The position numbers and the translations under genes are program-made. A DNA stretch of 64,000 bases, from contig NZ_LGLV01000011.1 in NCBI RefSeq assembly GCF_001687365.1, positions 186,001 to 250,000 on the forward strand, in the 5' to 3' direction. Below the pieces are notes generated by a model. It had not been told where the DNA came from and searched no databases. It saw only the letters and a list, made by a program, of their open reading frames with translations. This DNA comes from Pararhizobium polonicum. Lineage in GTDB: Bacteria; Pseudomonadota; Alphaproteobacteria; Rhizobiales; Rhizobiaceae. How positions within the stretch are numbered: position 1 is the first letter of the stretch; each line of letters begins with the position of its first letter. Shown piece after piece: positions 59,254 to 64,000 of this stretch.

Positions 59254-60507
59254 ATGAATACAGCAGGCACCGGTTATTGTGATCCGAAGGACGGCGAACG
59301 TCTTTCCACCGAGAATTTGTCACGCATTGTCAAAGGCCTGCCCGCAAAGGCGCAGATGGTTCTGCGCGGTCTCGTTCATATGCAGGCCGGCTGTCTGAAA
59401 CTGACCTTGCCCGACAATCGCACCGTGGTCATCAAGGGCAAGGCCCAGGGCCCCGTTGCCTCCGTTACGCTGCACAATTGGAACCTGCTGCACCGGGCGT
59501 TGACCGGCGGCACCATCGCCGTTGCCGAAAGCTATATGGACGGCGATTGGGACAGCCCGGATGTCGGCGCTTTCCTGGAACTTTTCCTCGTCAACACCGA
59601 GGTTGGCCGCAACTTCTCCAATGGCGCGCGCGGCGTGCTGCGGCTGGTCGAAAAATTCCGCCACTGGATGAACGCCAATACCAAGACCGGTTCGAAGCGG
59701 AACATTTCCGCCCATTACGATCTCGGCAACGCCTTCTACAAGCAATGGCTCGATCCGACGATGACCTATTCCTCGGCGCTCTATTCGACGGGGGCCAATG
59801 ACCTGCAGTCGGCCCAGCGCGCCAAGTACAAGGCTCTTGCGGATGCCGCAAATATCAGGGCTGGCGATCATGTGCTCGAGATCGGCTGCGGCTGGGGCGG
59901 TTTTGCCGAATATGCGGCGGGTGAGATCGGCTGCAAGGTGACCGGCCTGACGATCAGCCGCGAACAGCTCGCCTTTGCCAATGAGCGCATGAAGAAGGCG
60001 GGCCTGTCGGACAAGGTCGAGATCAAGTTTCAGGATTATCGTGACGAAACCGGGCTTTACGACCGGATCGTCTCCATCGAGATGTTCGAGGCTGTTGGCG
60101 AAAAATACTGGCCGGCCTATTTTTCGCAGTTGCAGCGCTGCCTGAAGCCGGGCGGAAAAGCCGGCCTGCAGATCATCACCATCAAGCCGGAATCCTATCG
60201 GGAATATCGCGCCAATCCGGATTTCATCCAGAAATACGTCTTTCCCGGCGGCATGCTGCCGACACCCCAGCACTTGATCGATCTCGGCCGCAAGGTGGGC
60301 TTGAAGATCAGCGGCGATTTCGGCTTCGGCCTCGATTATGCCCGCACGCTGGCCGAATGGCGCGAGCGCTTCTGGAGCGTCTGGGACAAGGTCGAGCCGC
60401 TCGGTTTCGACATCCGCTTCAAGCGACTCTGGGAGTTCTACCTGTTCTACTGCGAAGCCGGTTTCCGCGCCAAAAACATCGATGTGAGGCAGATCGTCTA
60501 TGAATGA
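59254..60507 (+). CDS. cfa: Cyclopropane-fatty-acyl-phospholipid synthase
   Basis: A 417-residue methyltransferase that adds a methylene bridge from SAM to unsaturated membrane lipids. The SAM motif is VLEIGCGWGGFAEYAA near residue 210, and ISAHYDLGNAFYKQWLD, MTYSSALY and FPGGMLPTPQH are family signatures. GAGGAT lies 7 bases before the ATG. It follows the DUF1365 remnant; together they are what is left of a cfa operon. Cyclopropane lipids help tolerance of acid and stationary phase. Confidence 0.95.
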   Translation: MNTAGTGYCDPKDGERLSTENLSRIVKGLPAKAQMVLRGLVHMQAGCLKLTLPDNRTVVIKGKAQGPVASVTLHNWNLLHRALTGGTIAVAESYMDGDWDSPDVGAFLELFLVNTEVGRNFSNGARGVLRLVEKFRHWMNANTKTGSKRNISAHYDLGNAFYKQWLDPTMTYSSALYSTGANDLQSAQRAKYKALADAANIRAGDHVLEIGCGWGGFAEYAAGEIGCKVTGLTISREQLAFANERMKKAGLSDKVEIKFQDYRDETGLYDRIVSIEMFEAVGEKYWPAYFSQLQRCLKPGGKAGLQIITIKPESYREYRANPDFIQKYVFPGGMLPTPQHLIDLGRKVGLKISGDFGFGLDYARTLAEWRERFWSVWDKVEPLGFDIRFKRLWEFYLFYCEAGFRAKNIDVRQIVYE

Positions 60508-60513
60508 GCGCCT

Positions 60514-60552
60514 ATCCGGCGGCGCTGCCCACGTGCATCTCAGCCGCCGGAT
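60514..60552 (+). terminator. Hairpin after cfa
   Basis: A perfect 10-bp stem (ATCCGGCGGC with its complement) and 19-base loop, 7 bases after the cfa stop. It has no clear T run, so it may be a weak or Rho-assisted terminator. Confidence 0.5.
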
Positions 60553-60660
60553 GCTTCTCTCGCGTATTCGGCAATAAAGTCATCTCCGCGGCTTTACCGC
60601 CACGGCCGGGACGCTTATGCAGGCCGCAGCTTTTCAATCGGTCGTTTCAAAGGTGATGAC

Positions 60661-61017
60661 GTGCGTCTTGCATGGGTTTTTCTGGCGCTCGCCATCGCGA
60701 CCGAGGTTATCGGTCTGACGGTCATGAAGGCGGCATCGACAGGCGGCGGCGTCTGGGGCTACGCCGTCATGTATGTATCGATCGCGCTGTCCTATGTCTT
60801 CCTTGCCAAGGCGGTGAAGACGATCTCGGTCGGTGTCGCCTATGCCATCTGGGAAGGCTCCGGCATCGCGCTGATCACCCTCGTTTCGGTGTTCGTTTTC
60901 AATCATGTGCTGAACTACCAGGAGATGATCGGGCTGATGATGGCCGTCGGCGGCATCATTCTGGTCAACGCCGGCGAAGTCCATGACGATGGGGAGGCCG
61001 CCGATGACCACGCCTAA
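60661..61017 (+). CDS. mdtJ: SMR-family transporter subunit, MdtJ-like
   Basis: A 118-residue four-helix small multidrug resistance protein. The N-terminus VFLALAIATEVIGLTVMKAA, with the essential membrane glutamate, and GVAYAIWEGSGIALITL match E. coli MdtJ closely. With MdtI it forms a heterodimer known to export spermidine. The start is a GTG with AAGGTGAT upstream. It overlaps the mdtI-like gene by 14 bases, the typical layout of a paired SMR exporter. Confidence 0.85.
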   Translation: MRLAWVFLALAIATEVIGLTVMKAASTGGGVWGYAVMYVSIALSYVFLAKAVKTISVGVAYAIWEGSGIALITLVSVFVFNHVLNYQEMIGLMMAVGGIILVNAGEVHDDGEAADDHA

Positions 61018-61330
61018 CATCTATTTCATCTTCGCCGTGCTGGCCGGCATCCTCGACGTCGCCGCCAACCTCGCCTCGACCAAATCCAACGGTTTTGCCC
61101 GGCGTGGCTGGGGCGCCCTGTCGATCCTGCTGGTGCTGGCCGCGTTCGCCCTGCTGGTCGAAGCCGTGAAAGGCATGGATCTGGCGATCGCCTATGCCAT
61201 TCTCGGTGCTACCGGAATTTTCGGCACGGCGATTTCCGCGCGGGTTCTTTTCGGCCAGAAGCTGAAGCCGATCGGCTGGGTCGGGCTTGCTCTCGTCTTC
61301 GGCGCGGTCGTCGTCCTTCACACCGCCTGA
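61004..61330 (+). CDS. mdtI: SMR-family transporter subunit, MdtI-like
   Basis: A 108-residue four-helix SMR protein, the partner of the preceding gene. It has AVLAGILDVAANLASTKSNG (membrane acid Asp where many family members have Glu), VEAVKGMDLAIAYAILGATG and VLFGQKLKPIGWVGLALV, closely resembling E. coli MdtI. GGGGAGG lies before the ATG. The end overlaps the converging SDR gene by 13 bases. Confidence 0.85.
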   Translation: MTTPNIYFIFAVLAGILDVAANLASTKSNGFARRGWGALSILLVLAAFALLVEAVKGMDLAIAYAILGATGIFGTAISARVLFGQKLKPIGWVGLALVFGAVVVLHTA

Positions 61331-62160
61331 GGACCCCGCTTCAAACCCTTCATCCCATGGCTTGCGGTCGTGAGCGGCCGCTTCTTCCATCCGGTCGCCC
61401 TGTTGATGAGCCGGAAGTAGAGGCTATAGGGAAGCAGGTTGATCAGCTTCAAGGCGTAAGTGAAGCGCCTGGGAAAGGTGATTTCGAAGCCGCCGGATTT
61501 CAGCCCCTCGGCAATGCGATCGGCCGCGATCTGCGGGCTGATCAGGGCCGGCATCGGAAATTCGTTCTTGGCCGTCGCCGCCGTTTCGACAAAGCCGGGA
61601 TTGATGATCTGCAGGCGGATGCCAGCCTTGTCGAGATCGAATTTCAGGCTTTCCGCCATGTTGATCAGGGCCGCCTTGGTTGCCCCATAGGCCGCGCCTG
61701 TCGGCAGGCCGCCATATCCGGCAACCGAGGAGACGATGGCGATCTGGCCGTGGCCCCTTGCCTTCATGTGGCGCACCGCCGGTAGCAGACAGTTGACGGT
61801 GCCGTGCAGGTTGACCGCGAAGGTCTTTTCGAAATCCTCGCGCTGCATCTCCTCGCCGTGAACGGGAATGTAGACACCGGCATTCAGCACGGCGAGCACC
61901 ACCGATCCGTGTTCGTATTCGATGGCTGCGAGAACACGCTCCATGTCGCGCGGATCGGTCACGTCGCCGTCCAGCACCGTGATCTTGCCGGGCCCGGTCG
62001 CCTCATGCTGGAGCTTGACCAGCCTTTCGTGGTCGCGCGCCGTGACGACGACATTGAAACCGTCTTGCACCAGCCGCAGCGCCAGGGCGCGGCCGATGCC
62101 GGAACTTGCTCCCGTGATCCAGGCCAGACCCTGCTCGGGACGTGCGACAAAATCGGTCAT
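61318..62160 (-). CDS. Short-chain dehydrogenase/reductase (SDR)
   Basis: A 280-residue SDR. The cofactor loop is ITGASSGIGRALALRL, NAG is in LAVLNAGVYIP, the catalytic Ser is in IVSSVAGYGG and Tyr-Lys in YGATKAALI. The C-terminal extension (RRFTYALKLINLLPYSLYFRL) is hydrophobic and basic, suggesting contact with the membrane as in lipid-linked SDRs. AAAGGA lies before the ATG. It lies downstream of the ChrR-like gene on the same strand, about 105 bases away. Confidence 0.9.
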   Translation of the reverse strand: MTDFVARPEQGLAWITGASSGIGRALALRLVQDGFNVVVTARDHERLVKLQHEATGPGKITVLDGDVTDPRDMERVLAAIEYEHGSVVLAVLNAGVYIPVHGEEMQREDFEKTFAVNLHGTVNCLLPAVRHMKARGHGQIAIVSSVAGYGGLPTGAAYGATKAALINMAESLKFDLDKAGIRLQIINPGFVETAATAKNEFPMPALISPQIAADRIAEGLKSGGFEITFPRRFTYALKLINLLPYSLYFRLINRATGWKKRPLTTASHGMKGLKRGPQAV

Positions 62161-62265
62161 GGGGGTTCCTTTCGCTGCTCTATCGTCAATCCCGCAAACC
62201 GGGATCACCAAATAAGACGTCTTGAAATGGAGTTTGTTCCCGCATTCAGGCCATTCGACGGCAAA

Positions 62266-62913
62266 TCAGCCGATCAGATCGCCAATCAGCTGGCGCAGCG
62301 AGCCGGTCAATCTGTACGGCGCCTGCGAGACCGCAAAACCGATGCACGGCCGCTCACGCTCCGCCACGGGCCGGTGGTCGATCCTCTCGTCCGCCACCGA
62401 GATATCGCCTTTGACAAAACGCCCGCGCGCATCGTTGAAGGCGCCGTCCAACACCAGCGCCAGTTCGTAGCCGTCATGCGTATGGGCCGGGATCGCCCGG
62501 CCGGGCCGGAGCCAGAAGAAGCTGACATCGCAACCGTCGATCTTCCCCAGGCTGTACTCGCGGAAGCCCGGAAGCTTGCGTTTCCACGGAATCTCGTCGG
62601 CCTCGAGCCCAATAAAATCATGGACGGCCTTTGGAAAAAGCGCATTTGCGGGCCGCTGCCGTGCTCTGGCCGGTGTTGCCGGCGGATCGGCCGCAAAGAC
62701 GGCTTTCAGGGCTGCGTCTCTTGACGAGAGCGCGACAGGTTCCATCTTTTCCAGAATATCGCCGGCGACCGCTTCATACTCGGTGACCCTGGATCTGTTG
62801 TTCGCCTGCATTTCGAGATGGGCTTCGACGAGCACGCGCGCCGGCTCCGGTAGAATGCCGGCAGCGTAACGTGCCATCAAGGCATCCACTGTATCCAGCT
62901 GAACATCAGCCAT
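62266..62913 (-). CDS. ChrR-like cupin anti-sigma factor with degenerate zinc motif
   Basis: About 215 residues. The N-terminal part aligns with the ChrR anti-sigma domain (VDALMARYAAGILPEPARVL), but the HxxxCxxC zinc motif reads HLEMQANN: both cysteines are gone. The C-terminal cupin keeps its metal ligands in AHTHDGYELALVL and a later histidine in ERIDHRP. ChrR normally holds the sigma factor RpoE until singlet oxygen or peroxides release it; no sigma factor gene is adjacent. The start is uncertain: an ATG nine codons earlier is possible. Confidence 0.8.
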   Translation of the reverse strand: MADVQLDTVDALMARYAAGILPEPARVLVEAHLEMQANNRSRVTEYEAVAGDILEKMEPVALSSRDAALKAVFAADPPATPARARQRPANALFPKAVHDFIGLEADEIPWKRKLPGFREYSLGKIDGCDVSFFWLRPGRAIPAHTHDGYELALVLDGAFNDARGRFVKGDISVADERIDHRPVAERERPCIGFAVSQAPYRLTGSLRQLIGDLIG

Positions 62914-63231
62914 CGATTTTCTGAACCTGTCTTGCCGCATCGCGCCGCGGAAACTATCGCCTCACTACGCCGGGGGTCAAGAAATGGATCACCCCGGTTT
63001 GGGAAACCGCAGCGCCGTGCATCCGGGTCAATTTTTGCCGGTGACGACACTGTGTTGAAACGCTATTTCTTGCTTCCTCGGATGACCTGGCCGAAAAGAC
63101 GCTCATATTCCGGTATGTTGAATTGCGAAGGCCCGACACGGCCGATACGGTTCGCACATGCCCGTCCAGGTCATCATCAGGTTCAGGCGCCCGCCTGACA
63201 CACGCAGCTACCGCAGCCAAGAGGTTCGCTA

Positions 63232-64000
63232 ATGTCCGTTCTGCCCTCCGTTCTCGAAGCCATCGGCAACACGCCGCTGATCCGCCTCAAGGGCGCGTCG
63301 GAGGCAACGGGATGCACCATTCTCGGCAAGGCTGAATTTCTCAACCCCGGCCAGTCGGTCAAGGATCGCGCCGCGCTGTCGATCATCCGGCAGGCGGAAA
63401 AGTCCGGCCAGCTGAAGCCGGGCGGCGTCATCGTCGAGGGCACGGCCGGCAACACCGGCATCGGTCTGGCTCTGGTGGCCCAGGCGCTCGGCTACCGCAC
63501 CGTCATCGTCATTCCGGAAACGCAGAGCCAGGAAAAGAAGGACGCGCTGCGCCTCCTGGGGGCTGAACTCGTCGAGGTCCCGGCCGTCCCCTACAAGAAC
63601 CCCAACAATTACGTCAAACTGTCCGGGCGCCTTGCCGCGGAACTGGCAAAGACCGAGCCGAATGGCGCGATCTGGGCCAACCAGTTCGACAACGTCGCCA
63701 ACCGCGACGCGCATGTGGAGACCACCGCGCCGGAAATCTGGCGCGATACCGATGGCAAGGTCGATGGCTTTGTCTGCGCGGTCGGCTCCGGCGGCACGCT
63801 TGCCGGTATTGCTCTTGGCCTGAAAGCGAAGAACCCGAACATCAAGATCGGTATTGCCGATCCGGAGGGAGCCGCACTTTACAACTACTATGCCCATGGC
63901 GAACTGAGTTCCTCGGGCAGCTCGATCACCGAAGGGATCGGGCAAGGCCGCATCACCGCCAATCTCGAAGGTTTCACGCCGGATTTCGCCTATCAGATAC
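63232..64000 (+). CDS. cysK: Cysteine synthase A (partial)
   Basis: The first 256 codons of O-acetylserine sulfhydrylase; the gene runs past the window end. The PLP lysine is at residue 44 in NPGQSVKDRAA. The substrate loop reads EGTAGNTGIGLA, with Ala where the common TSGNTG has Ser, and the PLP phosphate loop is AVGSGGTLAG. AGAGG lies before the ATG. Regulation cannot be judged from the short upstream region. Confidence 0.93.
   Translation, partial: MSVLPSVLEAIGNTPLIRLKGASEATGCTILGKAEFLNPGQSVKDRAALSIIRQAEKSGQLKPGGVIVEGTAGNTGIGLALVAQALGYRTVIVIPETQSQEKKDALRLLGAELVEVPAVPYKNPNNYVKLSGRLAAELAKTEPNGAIWANQFDNVANRDAHVETTAPEIWRDTDGKVDGFVCAVGSGGTLAGIALGLKAKNPNIKIGIADPEGAALYNYYAHGELSSSGSSITEGIGQGRITANLEGFTPDFAYQI

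Overview
The window is a chromosomal segment of an alphaproteobacterium of the order Rhizobiales, most likely a Rhizobiaceae member (Rhizobium, Agrobacterium or a relative). This is judged from protein family types and control sites: LexA boxes of the form GTTC-N7-GTTC, an EcfG-type promoter GGAAC-N16-CGTT, TTAACCAT half-sites like those of CtrA, an IalB-family protein, and the glnB-glnA order. The DNA is GC-rich and densely coding, with many 4-base ATGA overlaps. No CRISPR array, prophage, insertion sequence or integrase gene was seen.

Positions 1-8150 hold the end of glmS, an acetyltransferase, a DUF502 membrane protein, recG (reverse), sdhE and mfd. Positions 8167-14458 hold a FrnE-like DsbA protein, a YejA-like peptide-binding protein, an IalB-family protein, hspQ, a membrane-anchored coiled-coil protein and an orphan TAXI receptor. 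Positions 14495-18923 hold the nitrogen genes glnB-glnA behind a probable sigma-54 promoter, a fused NAD(P)HX repair enzyme and a DUF72 protein. Positions 18948-26722 hold uvrA and ssb, divergent around a LexA box, then marC and gyrA.

Positions 26789-30096 are a tightly overlapping four-gene unit: a Tat-exported FAD oxidase and three membrane or membrane-anchored proteins without recognised function. It is the best candidate here for an undescribed system. Beside it, on the other strand, two very short membrane-peptide genes (40 and 46 codons) sit behind an EcfG-type promoter. Positions 30704-34657 hold coaD, two cyclophilins and the queuosine genes queA-tgt. After a DUF4864 protein and a PuuB-like oxidase come purC and a run of reverse-strand housekeeping genes: a metal-dependent hydrolase, tatD, metG, holB, tmk, a degenerate DacC-like protein and rlpA.

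A tRNA-Ser(TGA) gene at 46054 marks the start of an accessory stretch (46184-54067): a monooxygenase-like protein, a cysteine hydrolase, two intact glutathione transferases and one broken copy, an SDR, two AraC-type regulators, a LysR regulator and a PhzF protein. It looks like an inducible detoxification region gained by transfer, although no integrase or second att copy was found. Positions 54540-57926 hold small exported or membrane proteins, tRNA-Cys, lexA with its own LexA boxes and tRNA-Asn. The end carries a LysE exporter, a DUF1365 remnant, cfa, an MdtJ/MdtI-type SMR pair, an SDR, a ChrR-like protein that has lost its zinc cysteines, and the start of cysK.

Several core-looking proteins lack residues that normally define their family: the DacC-like protein (SxN and KTG motifs), the ChrR-like protein (anti-sigma zinc motif), Tgt (two of three zinc cysteines) and UvrA (one zinc-module cysteine). 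These are direct readings of the sequence. What they mean for function is inference.
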